Origin: Schistosoma mansoni
Lineage: Eukaryota > Platyhelminthes > Trematoda > Strigeidida > Schistosomatidae
Length of the DNA stretch: 64,000 bases
NCBI RefSeq assembly: GCF_000237925.1
Contig: NC_031500.1
Span: forward strand, 17,757,753-17,821,752
Direction: 5' to 3'
How positions within the stretch are numbered: position 1 is the first letter of the stretch; each line of letters opens with the position of its first letter. A program made the position numbers and the translations under genes. Below are positions 45,056-56,080 of this stretch, piece after piece. A model generated the notes under the pieces. That model had not been told where the DNA came from, made no database searches, and was given only the letters and a program-made list of their open reading frames with translations.

Positions 45056-45335
45056 GAATTACTTCGGTTTGGGCACCCGGGCAGTATCACAGCCCACACA
45101 CACAAATAGTGTGGCGCATATGTACCTGGTGCCCTTTTGTACCAATATATATCAATAAAATACATAAGAATCACTTGAAGCTAGAGCACTTAGGAAAACC
45201 TGGAAAACCGCGGAATCGTAAACAAAACGACTGTCCAGTACTTCCAGGTTTTCTATGGTGGTGTAGCTTCAAATGATTTATGATCTCAACTATTAAAATT
45301 ACTGTAATATCCCTCAAAGCCCCTTCTGATATATA
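45056..45335 (+). repeat. Family C 3' fragment followed by family A fragment
   Basis: 45060-45165 is the last ~100 bp of family C ('gcagtatcacagcccacaca', ending 'taccaatatatatcaataaa'). 45170-45335 is a damaged family A tail with a broken hammerhead. Confidence 0.7.
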
Positions 45336-45855
45336 TATGAGATTTTGGAAAAGGTTTAGAGAACAGTAACTTAACTGATTTTCGCAATCGCGAAGCTCTC
45401 ATATGACGTTCGACCGGCTAAGCTAAATTTATTCTCATTATCATATCGAAGAACTAAAAGTGACTTGATTACAGTTTTCAAATTATTTAGTAATAAATTT
45501 ACATCTGATATGTTCACATTGTTTTGTGTCTTCGAAAGAAAAGAGAATTTACTAGGATATTCCAACAAAAATTCCCAAGTCCAAAACAAATTACATATCA
45601 GCTAATTTTACTAATTTTCCTATCAAATCATCATCGAGTGGTATTCATTACCTCAACACATGGTTGAAGCTCCGTTCATCGATTCTTTCAAAAAGAATGT
45701 CGGATCAACTAAGAAACCCTCATCGTCATAACTAACTAATACAGATCATCAACTCTCTTATCCTTAGATTCTTTTTCTTTTTTGAAAAAATGAAACCATA
45801 ATACTCTAATGAACAACAACAAAAAAATGGAAAATTATATCCAACATAAACAAAC

Positions 45856-46063
45856 CTTTAAATTGATTCAATGTTTCATTATTTTCATTTAATAATTGAT
45901 GATTATGTAACGTTGTATCTTTTAATTTTGTTTTATATTTTTTATTGATTTTCTTTTTATTGATTTCTGATGATTGAATAATTGACATAAATGGGCATTG
46001 TGATAATAATTTATGAAATTCTTCAGTTGAATTTACAAATGATGGATGGTGTTTAGATTCCAT
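45856..46063 (-). CDS. Unknown two-exon protein, exon 1
   Basis: ATG at 46063 opens 69 codons (MESKHHPSFVNSTEEFHKLL, then CPFMSIIQSSEINKKK) and ends in phase 1 at AAAG|GTTTGT. Joined to 41314 it gives FK-D-KSGKK and stays open. It is hydrophilic and Lys/Asn-rich. The intron of 4.5 kb is full of mobile-element pieces. The donor GTTTGT is weaker than the GTAAGT used elsewhere, which lowers confidence a little. Confidence 0.72.
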
Positions 46064-46219
46064 TAGATTGTTTCCTAATTTTTTATGGTTTGATTTATGG
46101 ACTGTAATTGAGATTATTTATAGAAATAGAAAAAAGGTCAATCTATTGGACGATAACCAAAGAAAAATTTGATTGGTGTAAATAATTAACCAATCAAATG
46201 ATGAGAATTGTATCCATGG

Positions 46220-46500
46220 GAAATAATTTCTTTTCGAGTGGATAACGCAATGACGTTTGAAGTGAACGATACAGCGTTCGAATCCCAGAGTGAACATTAA
46301 CTCTGAGATGCAGGTGCATCCAGCTAAAGAGTCCCAAATAGGACGAAGTGTCGCGCGTCAAACTGGATTGTACTGTTAGCCAATATCTATCTTTGCTTAC
46401 CAGGTTTTAAATTTAGGCTATATTGAGGCAATACGTACAGTATGCACATATGCCAATTAGAAACTGACCAGTTACAGTCCTAACACATCGATGGGAAGAT
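46220..46500 (+). repeat. Alpha-type repeat with dead hammerhead
   Basis: Same family as 1749-1998, in + orientation, ending 'actgaccagttacagtccta'. The hammerhead (about 46305-46370) reads CTAAAGA and GAAG, both disabling, although stem I (GCATCCAG) and stem II (GTCC/GGAC) are still good. A B-box-like GTTCGAATCC lies at 46276. Confidence 0.7.
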
Positions 46501-46772
46501 TCAAACAAACAACAATAAGTGAATTCAAATTTCTTTTTTTCTTTTCTATTTTCTTCTCTTATTTTGTTTTTCATCATTACACTACACTAATATGATTTAC
46601 AATAATGAAATATAATTTATCATTTCTAAATATATTTGATGTGAATAGCGAAATAAGAAACCTTAACAAACTATGGAATTTATTTTGGGGGGGACGTTGT
46701 TTCATTTAATTCAAAGCTTGTAAAACTGTAACATTCACTTTTGCCCCTAGTCTATTCTACTAGTTTTCGATC

Positions 46773-47015
46773 ATAGGTGTCCTGGGACCACCGAGTAAGT
46801 AATGCAGTTGTTAGGAAACGGGTACTAGGTAAGGATGGCAAATCAATTGATGAAGTAATGAAACTTCATCAGTTGAGATGGCTGAGACATGTGTTACGTA
46901 TGGCCAACCACCGACTGCCCCGACGTGCAATGCTTTATGGTGTAGGAGTAGGTTGAAAGAAAGCTAGGGGCACCAGATCAAAACGTGACACGAATCCATG
47001 AAGTCACTGACAAGT
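46773..47015 (+). pseudogene. RTE-2 relic, cut by gap
   Basis: [36 protein letters not shown], a stop, then KKARG. It ends at the N gap, so the gap probably arose in this repeat. Confidence 0.82.
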
Positions 47016-47215
47016 NNNNNNNNNNNNNNNNNNNNNNNNNNNNNNNNNNNNNNNNNNNNNNNNNNNNNNNNNNNNNNNNNNNNNNNNNNNNNNNNNNNNN
47101 NNNNNNNNNNNNNNNNNNNNNNNNNNNNNNNNNNNNNNNNNNNNNNNNNNNNNNNNNNNNNNNNNNNNNNNNNNNNNNNNNNNNNNNNNNNNNNNNNNNN
47201 NNNNNNNNNNNNNNN
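47016..47215. other. Assembly gap (200 N), probable misjoin
   Basis: Exactly 200 N. The first 219 bases after it are an exact copy of the last 219 before the gap at 60407, so the contig starting here should follow the one ending at 60406. Confidence 0.99.
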
Positions 47216-47490
47216 AAAAGTGGAAAAGCTCTATAACCAGAATATGATCCAATATTAATAATAGCCATTCCAGTGGTATGTTGTCTCAACATCTTTGGTA
47301 ATACTAAATGTGTCATTATGGCAACTGGTAGATTGTTACAAAAAATGAGATTTTTAATGAAATCGATAGTGATATAATCTGTGGTAGCGTAATAGTCGAA
47401 TGTAGGAGGACCCATACCAACATTATTGACTAAACAAGCAATAGATGATAATTGATCTATAGCTTCTTGTATTCTTGGATAGACATCAAT
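47216..47490 (-). CDS. HSD17B12: HSD17B12/KAR-type dehydrogenase, exon 2, N-terminal part
   Basis: The acceptor TTTCCTCAG at 47491 opens the exon in phase 0: IDVYPRIQEAIDQLSSIACL, then VNNVGMGPPTF. The NNVG motif (residues 129-132) is the SDR NNxG element. The coding frame runs off the contig at 47216, just before YSATK. Positions 47216-47434 are duplicated exactly at 60188-60406, where the exon continues to its stop. Confidence 0.92.
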
Positions 47491-47599
47491 CTGAGGAAAG
47501 AGAAAAAAATGTGAGATATTTATGAAAACGTTTGTTGTTTTTTTGGTTTGAAATTAGCTTATATTTACACATTGACTTACGTAGACAATCATTGAGAAT

Positions 47600-47740
47600 A
47601 GAGCTGGCATCCAGCGGTGTTAATGTAATGACTTCAACCGATCCACGAAATTCAGCAACCATTCATCTAGTTCAACTTCACTGGTCACTGCTTCTCACTA
47701 GAATTTCAGGAAATACTTCTTGAAGCCAGTCACTAGTAAG
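47600..47740 (-). repeat. Family A SINE leader fragment
   Basis: Matches the leader of full copies ('cagcggtgttaatgtaatga', then 'tcactggtcactgcttctca'). No head or hammerhead. It lies in the intron of the dehydrogenase gene. Confidence 0.7.
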
Positions 47741-47799
47741 CATATGTTGTTTTATTTTAGTTTACAGGACTCTTTAAGAAACTACCCACTTCTATATAC

Positions 47800-47985
47800 T
47801 CACTGCTTTCTCACGGTATTATTGTTGTTTACGGAATTGCAAGGATGAAAATCGAATTTCTGGCGCTTTAATCGGGTTAGTGGATATAGAGGATCTATCT
47901 AGGAAGTTGGAAAATCCCAACAGACCTGGCGGGATTGTGGATGCGCAGTGCTGAGGAGTCACACAATAGGACGAAAAGAATGTAC
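47800..47985 (+). repeat. Family C 5' piece fused to family A hammerhead piece
   Basis: 47800-47925 is family C up to 'gaagttggaaaatccc'. From 47930 the sequence switches to family A ('ggatgcgcagtgctgaggag') and ends after GGACGAAAAG. A chimera produced by recombination or template switching. Confidence 0.65.
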
Positions 47986-48267
47986 ATTATTTAGATGTTG
48001 ATTGACTGGACCGCTTACATATAATTGGTGATCACTCAATAATTATTCTCAGGACCGATCAAAAAATAAGAAAAGGGGAAACTTCTTGAAATACTTTGAG
48101 TTGAGAATTCTATATTGTACCAAAAGATATAATCTTAAATAAAGCTAAGAATAATAACACGATCTACGGAAACTAGAACATAATCGTTTAGATTTTCTAT
48201 AAATAAACAGGCATAAATGGCTCTTAGTACAATTGAACAGTCATCGATATAAATATGGATTTCAAAA

Positions 48268-48632
48268 TAAAACCCCCTTATGATAATGATCATATGCTCA
48301 CTAGTGACTCGCTCCATGAGGTAATTTCTGGAGTTCTAGTGAGAAGTCGTGACCAGTGGAGCTAATCCATGTCAGGTAGAAACAGTACAATGGAAGTTGG
48401 TCGCGCAATTTCGTGGATTGGTTGAGCTTAGACATTAACACCGTTAGACGTCGGCCGCCTCTGTGGTCTAGAGGTTAAGTGCTCTGGCGCGAGACTGGTA
48501 GGTCCTGGGTTCAAATCTCGTGAGGCGGGATTGCGGATGCGCACTACTGAGGAGTCCCATAATAGGACGAAACGGCTGTCCAGTGCTTCCAGATTTTCTC
48601 TGGTGGTCTGGCTTCAATTGACTCATGATTTC
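48268..48632 (+). repeat. Family A SINE, full length
   Basis: Leader ('tgataatgatcatatgctca'), tRNA-like head with A-box-like 'tgtggtctagaggttaag' and B-box GGTTCAAATC, hammerhead, and tail to 'ctcatgatttcat'. It sits in the intron of the dehydrogenase gene, in antisense to it. Confidence 0.88.
48535..48590 (+). ncRNA. Hammerhead ribozyme, intact core
   Basis: CTGAGGA, GTCC/GGAC with CATAATA loop, GAAA, stem III ACGG/CTGT (one G-U pair), cleavage triplet GTC. Stem I GCACTA/CAGTGC has an A-C mismatch next to the core, which may slow it. Confidence 0.8.
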
Positions 48633-48732
48633 ATCTTTAAGGTAAACAATCGTATGTGTCTGAATAATAACTACCATAACAATCTTACAACGAATTAGAA
48701 TATTAACTGTTTATTTATATATATAGACTTAC

Positions 48733-49053
48733 ATTTGTAAAATCCGCTGTCACTATTCTTGTCTCCACATGATAATTACGTTCAATTTCATTAGCAACTT
48801 TTAAAAGTTTCTCTTCATTTCTACTAATTAACATAATGTTCAAACCATCACTAGCTAATTCTTCGGCATATACTTTACCAATTCCATCGGTTGCACCAGT
48901 AACAATTGCCCATTCACCAGCTTGTTTCAATAATTTCCTTTTTGAGAATAACTTCTTTCCTATTGTATAATTGAATATGATACATAGTAGGTCGATGAGT
49001 TGTTTAACGAGAAATAAACAAACTATTACACGAATCAGATAGATCCAATCCAT
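48733..49053 (-). CDS. HSD17B12: HSD17B12/KAR-type dehydrogenase, exon 1
   Basis: ATG at 49053 directly follows an acceptor-like TTTCTCTTTGTAG, so a non-coding first exon probably lies upstream. It encodes an N-terminal membrane helix (residues 5-29), then [20 protein letters not shown], the NAD(P)-binding TGxxxGIG motif at 52-60, and ends in phase 0 at AAT|GTAAGT. Together with the exon 2 pieces this gives 316 residues, the usual size for very-long-chain 3-oxoacyl-CoA reductase / 17-beta-hydroxysteroid dehydrogenase 12. That ER enzyme makes the second step of fatty-acid elongation; some homologues act on steroids. The substrate here is inferred. Confidence 0.92.
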
Positions 49054-49098
49054 CTACAAAGAGAAAGGTAAACAAATGGTAAGTCTGAGATGTTAACT

Positions 49099-49143
<45 letters not shown>
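49099..49143 (+). repeat. (GAT)n microsatellite
   Basis: About 15 perfect GAT units just upstream of the dehydrogenase start (minus strand). It could vary in length between individuals. Confidence 0.95.
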
Positions 49144-49146
<3 letters not shown>

Positions 49147-49389
49147 ACATGACTGAAAAACAAAACAGAAAGAAACTAATGTACTCAATCAATTCAATGT
49201 GATTATGTCAACACAATGATTCTGTTAAACTAGAATTAATATGAATGAAGAATATTCTATTCAATGAATTTCTCATCAGATACTCTATAATTATAAATTA
49301 ATAATTCATAAAAGAATATTAGCCAAGTTTATGGTAGAATACATCAATTTAACAAAACTGTAATATTCAGAAAGGGTTTTGTAGAGATT

Positions 49390-49575
49390 TCAATATTTCA
49401 AAGTTGAAATCACGGCTCGAAACTGGTAGATCCTGGGTTCGAATCTCGCTCGCGAGGCGGGATCGTGGATGCGCACTGCTGAGGAGTCCCATAATAAGAC
49501 GAAACGGCCGTCCAGTGCTTCCAGGTTTTCCATGGTGGTCCAGCTTCAATCGACTCATGATTACAACTTTGAAAA
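49390..49575 (+). repeat. Family A SINE, head to tail
   Basis: Starts within the head ('ggctcgaaactggtagatcc', B-box GGTTCGAATC with a CTCG duplication next to it), hammerhead and tail. It lies just upstream of the dehydrogenase gene. Confidence 0.85.
49467..49522 (+). ncRNA. Hammerhead ribozyme, intact core
   Basis: CTGAGGA, GAAA, stem III ACGGCCGT and stem I GCACTG/CAGTGC are all consensus. Stem II is GTCC/AGAC with one mismatch at the loop end. Confidence 0.8.
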
Positions 49576-49865
49576 ACTGTAATATATTGTTTATCATATA
49601 AAATAAGATCGAATCGTTAATGTTCCAACTGACTTATATGAAGTGTTAACTTGAATCAGTTTTGTAGGTGAAATATAATCGTAAGATAAAATGATGATCA
49701 GAATATATGCATAGTTGACATGGGTGGGGGGGGGTGAGAGATAGATAAATCGGATTACAAATCAGAAATTACGTAATATGTAGAATTATCTAAATTAGGT
49801 CAGATATAGTAGTAGATTAGGGGTGGATGATAAATAAATTTCTTTAAAAGGTTAGCAAGTGTGAT

Positions 49866-49905
49866 AATAATAATAATAATAATAATAAGAAGAAGAAGAA
49901 GAATG
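49866..49905 (+). repeat. (AAT)n/(AAG)n microsatellite
   Basis: About eight AAT units followed by five AAG units. Confidence 0.9.
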
Positions 49906-50016
49906 ACTGATAAGATGTGTAAATAAAGTAAGTTTAAGATATAGAAATGAACATTAATCAAATTAATGTTACCATATTCACAAAATTGATTATTCACAAG
50001 TTGACCATGAAGTTGG

Positions 50017-50397
50017 TCAGGGTAAAAGGAGCGGCTGTACATATTTCTTTTGGATGCAGAGCTCTGGCTTTTTGATCCGAATAGCAATTGCCTCAGCCGT
50101 CTGCAGGATTCTCTGTCTGACAGAATTAGGTAAACTACCATTAACACGATATATTACTGTGAAAGATTGTTCGATGTCGGCTCTATATCCCGTCTGAACT
50201 AAATGGGCTAAAGCAGAGCTGTTAACCGTTCTCACTGCACATTTGCTTAACCACACTGGAAGGTGTTCACGTGCCAGAGTATACAAATTCCTAGAACATC
50301 TGTCTATATAACTTGCTCCACAGGAGCAGTTGAATTGATAGATACAGAAAGAAGTGGTTAGTCTAGGCAATTTATTTTTCAACGTCGGCATGATCAT
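50017..50397 (-). pseudogene. Penelope-like GIY-YIG endonuclease, family 2
   Basis: Open for 126 codons. SFCIYQFNCSCGASYIDR is a GIY-YIG core with two cysteines and the G of YIG changed to D; REHLPVW and SALAHLVQTGY follow. This is the Penelope-type linker-endonuclease (CxC version). The catalytic glycine is lost and no RT lies upstream, so it is a relic, most similar to the fragment at 42.0 kb. Confidence 0.75.
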
Positions 50398-50482
50398 TGG
50401 GCGTGTGGAAAATATTAGTTGTAGTTTACCTGCATTAAATTATATTTGAAATAGTTAGTCAGCAATTGAAATTGAAATAGTA

Positions 50483-50530
50483 ATTCCAACGTTTCGTCCA
50501 ACTAACTTGTCTGGACTTCTTCAGGGTAAT
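50483..50530 (-). ncRNA. Hammerhead ribozyme, Penelope type
   Basis: Minus strand: ATTACC, CTGAAGA, A, stem II GTCC/GGAC closing AGACAAGTTAGTT, GAAA, a two-pair stem III (AC/GT), then GGAAT. Stem I can pair ATT(A)CC with GGAAT. The minimal stem III and the extra A after the core are features of hammerheads in Penelope-like elements. It lies between two Penelope endonuclease pieces on the same strand. Confidence 0.7.
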
Positions 50531-51042
50531 AATCAAAATCAAAATCATCAAAGAAATATATACTGTTTTTTGCTTAACAATCATATCATCAAAATCTCTA
50601 ATACTTTTTAATTCAATCATATTTGGATGTTGAAGTTTTTGTAAACAGAATAATATGAGTCAATTGAATGAGAATCAAGTGAAAAGTCCAACGATGTGAA
50701 TTAAAGGAGATTGGATGAATTGTGTGTGTGTGTGTGTGTGTAAGATGAGTTATTAATGATGAATGATATTCAGTGTTGATATGTTTCTATGTGAAGTAAA
50801 AAAATAAGAATAAAAGTGCAAAATGAAGGTTGAAATGTTTTCTCTTTTTTTTCTGAATCATCGAAATTGCAAGTAAAAATGAGAATTACCATCAAGTACA
50901 TAAATTGTAATGTTAAACATAACTCATATTGATTTCAGTCATAATAACGATTCATGTGAAGTAGACAGGTTGAATAAAAGAAGAAAAGGTCAAATTACTT
51001 GTTGATGAATATTTGCCAAGTGGTAGCTAGCTGAATACCATC

Positions 51043-51711
51043 CTATCTGCTTAGGCTTTTCTTATTCGCCCATATATACAGCGCTTCTGCTGTCAATCTT
51101 TCTTTATGAGTGTTGAAACCTTTCTGAAGTATTTTGACCCCTTGAAAATTCATCATGTGTCCCGTTTCCAACGCATGTAACGCTATTGCAGACGCATTCT
51201 CAAGTTTCCTTAAGTCAAGCGAAGTTTTGGGAACATTTTTTAAACATTGTTTGTGTTCCTTCAACCTTACCTTCAATTGTCTGGATGTTTCTCCAATATA
51301 AGCCGCATTATAATCATGACAATTGATCTCATAGACAATATTTTGTTGTTCTTCCTTTGGTAACCTATCCTTAACCTTCAACAATGACGATCTTATAGTG
51401 TCACATGTTCTAAAATACACTCTTATATCATGCTTGTTTAAGATCCGTTTGATTTCTTCCGATGTTTCACTACGGTATGGTATGATTACAGTGGACTTCC
51501 AATCTTTCTGTATACATTGTAGTTTAGCTCTCCTTTCCTTTCTAACAATCTTCTTTAAAAACTCTTTTAGGTAGTTGTTATCCCTAAGTGTAGATAAAAT
51601 CCTATTCAATTCATGTTGTTGGTCTTCCTTATCTATGACAAGCTTAAGACTTCTGTTAATTAAATTTTTAACAACTTGTGACTTTCGTACATAAACCATG
51701 GGCCGTATCAA
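51043..51711 (-). pseudogene. Penelope-like GIY-YIG endonuclease, family 1, intact frame
   Basis: 222 open codons, then TAG. The N-terminal 115 residues are a basic helical linker. Residues 125-142 (IVYEINCHDYNAAYIGET) are the GIY-YIG core with YIG intact; R149 and E152-H153 follow, with ALETGHMMNF and RLTAEALYIW at the C-terminus. The RT would lie upstream, beyond the contig end at 51726. The frame is undamaged, so the element may be young. It may be complete in the true assembly. Confidence 0.85.
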
Positions 51712-51726
51712 AATCTAACTATCTTC

Positions 51727-51926
51727 NNNNNNNNNNNNNNNNNNNNNNNNNNNNNNNNNNNNNNNNNNNNNNNNNNNNNNNNNNNNNNNNNNNNNNNNNN
51801 NNNNNNNNNNNNNNNNNNNNNNNNNNNNNNNNNNNNNNNNNNNNNNNNNNNNNNNNNNNNNNNNNNNNNNNNNNNNNNNNNNNNNNNNNNNNNNNNNNNN
51901 NNNNNNNNNNNNNNNNNNNNNNNNNN
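51727..51926. other. Assembly gap (200 N)
   Basis: Exactly 200 N, at the edge of the Penelope-like ORF. Confidence 0.99.
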
Positions 51927-53190
51927 ACGTTAGTACATGGAAACAGTCCCATAATCCAGGAGGCACGATGAGGACGTGTGAGTCGGGTTTTGTCTCCCGG
52001 ATGCCAATCATAAGATTATTTATAAGTGATTTATAGGAGAATGTGATGTCAAAGTTGTTATAATTGTTAGACGAGATGAAGAGTTTCATTAAGTTGGAGA
52101 TATGGAGTTAGCATAATACTTGGAGACTAGACTAGAAGACTGTTCAGATTGCTAAACATACTGAAGGATGCAATCAGAAAATTGAAGGTTATGCATGTGT
52201 AATATGTAAATATTATGTAACTTCTCATGATAAATACACATTCCTGCTACCTATTGTCTTGGGTTGTAGTAGTATAAATATATCTGTTGGTCCTTTTAAA
52301 GAACATGATACATTTATTAATCTTCAGTTTTTTCACGGAAAGGCAAGAGGTCAAGTAACCTATGTTAATCCTTTTAATTTACAGTATTACGAAGATATAG
52401 TCTTGTTTTGAATGTATCAACAACAGGTGTTTGACATCATCTATTCTAATAAAGAAGTTCCGTAATTCATGGCTCGATATGACGGACGAAACTCCAGACA
52501 TAAAGCATTTAATCTTGATTTATTAATGACCTTAGAATGTTCTCTCAGATGATCAGTTCTAGATGGAAAAAATTGATGGCAAAACCATCATATATATATA
52601 TTCTAATCTTTGTAGTTATATCCTCTATATATACCTGATAAGTCTTGAGGTATGAATCCTCGATTTGATTTTCTAACCGCTTCTAATAACTCCAAACTCA
52701 ATGTACACGACATAAGCGGAAAGGCGGGAACTGCAAAACCAAAGACTAGTGATGAGCATATGATTAAGGAATACACCGCAACATGATAATCATAGGAGGA
52801 TTTATGCCTTGAACTATGAATAGGATTCGTAATATTGTAAGATTAATAAACAATATTTATTCGAGAATAAAACTGCCAGATGATTGGAGGTGATCGACTG
52901 AAAACCCTGGATTTAGGATCTTTGATAAATGACGACTGTTAGTAAAATTCATCAGTAATCTTAAGAGTACAGAAGTTTCTCAGTAGATTCGATACCGTAT
53001 CACCCAGCTTTACAGTCTGGAATACTAATGCTGAGCCAGTCGAGGAATGATTGACCTCTAACAGGACTGAAATATTTACTGTAATTTGACTACTGGATAG
53101 TCATCAGTGTTATGTTTATCTGGTCCTTCAATGCTGACCGATGTAATGCTAGGTGGCATGAAGGGTTAAGCAAGATCATAGATCCATTGA
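51927..53190. other. No gene supported
   Basis: AT-rich. A tRNA-like relic near 52985-53060 resembles the B-box segment at 39.97 kb. A hammerhead-like 'cggacgaaactcc' at 52.49 kb lacks a core partner. Confidence 0.4.
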
Positions 53191-53194
53191 AGTT

Positions 53195-53395
53195 AGACAT
53201 TACGACTGTTGGGTGCCGGTTCAGTGGTCCAGAGGTTAAGCGTTCACACGCTACACCGAAGGTCCTGAGTTCCAGTCCCTTCGGTGCAGGATCGTGGATG
53301 CACACTGATGAAGAGTCTCATAATAGGATAAGGTGTCCCTCTACTGCTTTTAGGTTTTGAATGATGGTCTAGTTTAGGTCGACCCCTGAATTCAA
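53195..53395 (+). repeat. Family A SINE, diverged copy
   Basis: Head with 'tcagtggtccagaggttaag'; the B box is decayed (GAGTTCCAGTC). The hammerhead core is lost. An older subfamily. Confidence 0.65.
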
Positions 53396-53940
53396 CTGTG
53401 ATGATAATTATATTATTGGATTTTTATATTCTCCTTAAGTTATTTGAAGTTATCAAGTCCAACTTTGGCATTGATACCTATTTACCACTTACTTTGCTCT
53501 CTGTAGTTCATGGCATGATGGTGTATACTGTGCAGTTTAGTAACTTGCATTTATAAGTTAATGAGTGTTTGGATGATTGAAATATAATAATAAGATTAAT
53601 AGAGGTTCGGTGGTATACCCTTCTTCTTATCTCAAGGCTAGGGATAAATAAATGAGCATATATGGGTGAACGAATAGAGTTATGTCACACAGAGCATATG
53701 ATTAGTCAAGGCTAATGATACTAGACTATAATCAGAACATCAGACGCGAAGTAAAAGAATTGTAATTATAGTTCTGACTGATGAGTTTCACATATGCAAT
53801 CAATTAGTGTCTCAATATATGACGCTTTGAATGATAATTTAATTAAGTAATGACTTCAATAGGTTTAAAGGAAATCTTATACATAACGATTGCTTTAGAA
53901 AACTTCAGAAGCCTGGGTTTTAGACATTTATTAATCACTT

Positions 53941-54215
53941 CATAGAGTTGAGATCATGAGTCAATTGAAGCTAGATCATCTGTGAAGACCTGGAAGCAAT
54001 GGATGGCCGTTTCGTCCTATTATGGGACTCCTCAGCAGTGCGCATCCACGATCCCGCCTCGCGAGTGAGATTCGAACCCAGGACCTACTAGTCTTGCGCC
54101 AGAGCACCTAATTGATAGACCACTGAGCCGAACGGCATTCAACGGTGTTAATGTCTAACTTCAACTAATCCACGAAATTGAACAACCATTCACCAATGTC
54201 ATCAGTGAGTTATTA
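53941..54215 (-). repeat. Family A SINE, full minus copy
   Basis: Complete head, hammerhead and tail on the minus strand. It is the orthologous copy of 63555-63810 in the other duplication arm. Confidence 0.85.
53993..54047 (-). ncRNA. Hammerhead ribozyme, intact core
   Basis: CTGAGGA, GTCC/GGAC with CATAATA loop and GAAA are consensus. Stem III (ACGGCCAT) and stem I (CACTG/CATTG) each have one mismatch. The sister copy in the other arm has lost G12. Confidence 0.78.
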
Positions 54216-54220
54216 ATCAC

Positions 54221-55637
54221 CCTGAAAGATTTCAAGGTACCAACCAAACTATATGAAATTGATAGATAAACAGTAAAGGATTATTGTAAACATTTAAATT
54301 CTACAATGTGTAAATCACTGTACAATCAGATGTTTGTCAAATTTTCTAAATCTCGTTTTGAAGAGAATAAAATGAGATTACTAAAGGGATGAACAATTCG
54401 TTTAAAATTTAAGATACTCCAGTACTGAACAGTTAACCAGCTATATTTTTGTTAGAGTGATCCAGAAAACTTCTCACAAATGACAAGAAAGGCTCAGGAA
54501 ACATTCAGAAGCATTTTATCCAATCAGTAATTGATTAGATGTTTTGCTAGAAACATCATGAAAGTGAAAAATCACATGTAGAGTTTCTGATTAGCTAATT
54601 ACTATACTGTTACGATGTTTAGTAGCTATCCAGAATTTTCAGGGAAACCCAAGGACTTCTAAAATGTTATAAAAACCCTATATTTTCTGTAATTAAATGA
54701 AACTATGGAGTAAAGTGCTTCTCTCATACTTTGTGTCCTTTCTCTCGTGTTCAAGTTTCTGTGTAAATTTAGCTTGGGGGTTACGAGACTAGCTTAGGAT
54801 TCCAGTTAAGTGTTCAATTTGCAAGGTTTATCAATTATCGTTTATATTTACCATCAATGATTATTATTATTATCTTACTTCGTCAAACAACAGTGATATG
54901 TCTTGTAGGTTGAAGGCTATATTCAGATCCTAAGCTATTCTGATAACCCCAGGCTAGCACTACTCAGCGACTTGAAGACCAGGGAGAAGACACAAGTAAC
55001 GAAGAAGATGCTTTATTGCAAGGTTCTTCTTTGTACAGAAAATCGTAGGTATTTATAGATGTTTGCTTAAGTTAAATCAACATCCTAATTCAGCCAATCC
55101 ACTTAACGACATAAATTGCTACTGACCAATGATAGCGTGCCACGTTGGAACTCCAGAATGTTCTGTCGTGCTCTGATTGGTTGGAGCTCTTTTTGAGCCT
55201 CTGGAGGCTCTGTTGGAGTTCTCTGGAGGCCAACCTAACAAACAGTTCCCCTGTTATCATCGACCACGTCTTTGAACTAACATACATTTATGAGTTATAT
55301 AAAGTAACTACTGACAAAAATAATCATGATATTGTTCTGTCATACTTTATCCTAATCTTCGAACTTCAATGTCAGTCAGCTCCTGACTGTCTGAGTCATT
55401 CACATATATTATTCTTGATCATCCAGTCAACTAAAAATGATAATCAACTGATTATATTTAATAGAGACTACAAACACTATGAACAGGAACTCGAATCAAT
55501 GTCGAATGATATCATTTCCTCAACTGGTAAAACTGTCATATAGACGATAAATAGAAAATATTCTTTACAATAACATCCTTATGTATACATGTTTAAGATA
55601 ACACGAAACATTCACACCACCAAGGTGGTTTGTGATT
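54221..55637. repeat. 1.4-kb segment present in only one duplication arm
   Basis: Contains an LTR-like stretch: 'ttataaaaaccctatatttt' near 54667, then 'ggtatttatagatg' near 55050 and inverted-looking GC-richer sequence to 55260. Part of it (about 54970-55230) is similar in reverse to 61060-61400. An open frame at 55145-55543 has no recognisable motif. It may be an inserted LTR element remnant or the ancestral state. Confidence 0.5.
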
Positions 55638-55914
55638 CGATATTAGTAGCAATCATGAATATTTCAAAAGTTGTTTAAGATTGATTATCTGAATATTCTA
55701 TGTCCTATCTTTTTATATAACGTGTACTACTGATAACGGACATATAAGTAGTTTGAATCCTTTATAGTCATTTTTAAATGTTTGCTTTTTCACACCATTT
55801 TCGAATGATGTTACGAACCACAGTTTGATTGCATTATAAATTAATAACATATAATTGATTACTAATATAAATAGTCAGTTTACCTTAATTTGTAATAAGT
55901 TTAAGAGGATTGAA

Positions 55915-56080
55915 AAGATAGATTATTTGTGAATACAGTGATCTTGAGTGTTGTTAAAGGTATGAGAGCGGTTATAACTTCCCGGTTGTCAAAACCGTGG
56001 AAGGGTACTTCTAGAGGTACCTGAAAAAGAAATTAGGTTAGAATTGGTCCTAGCGACCTGAGAGTGTGACCGCATCGCCC
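55915..56080 (-). mobile_element. RTE-1 5' UTR fragment
   Basis: Reverse of the 5' UTR end ('cagtgatcttgagtgttgtt', then 'cctgagagtgtgaccgca'). It stops at the same edge as the 32.35-kb and 63.24-kb copies. Confidence 0.75.

Noticed and set aside
49099-49143. Regular short repeats, considered as a CRISPR-like array
   Set aside because: Plain GAT microsatellite without spacers, in a eukaryotic genome.
55145-55543. 132-codon open frame on the + strand
   Set aside because: It lies in an LTR-like segment present in only one arm of the duplication, with no recognisable gag, protease or RT motif.
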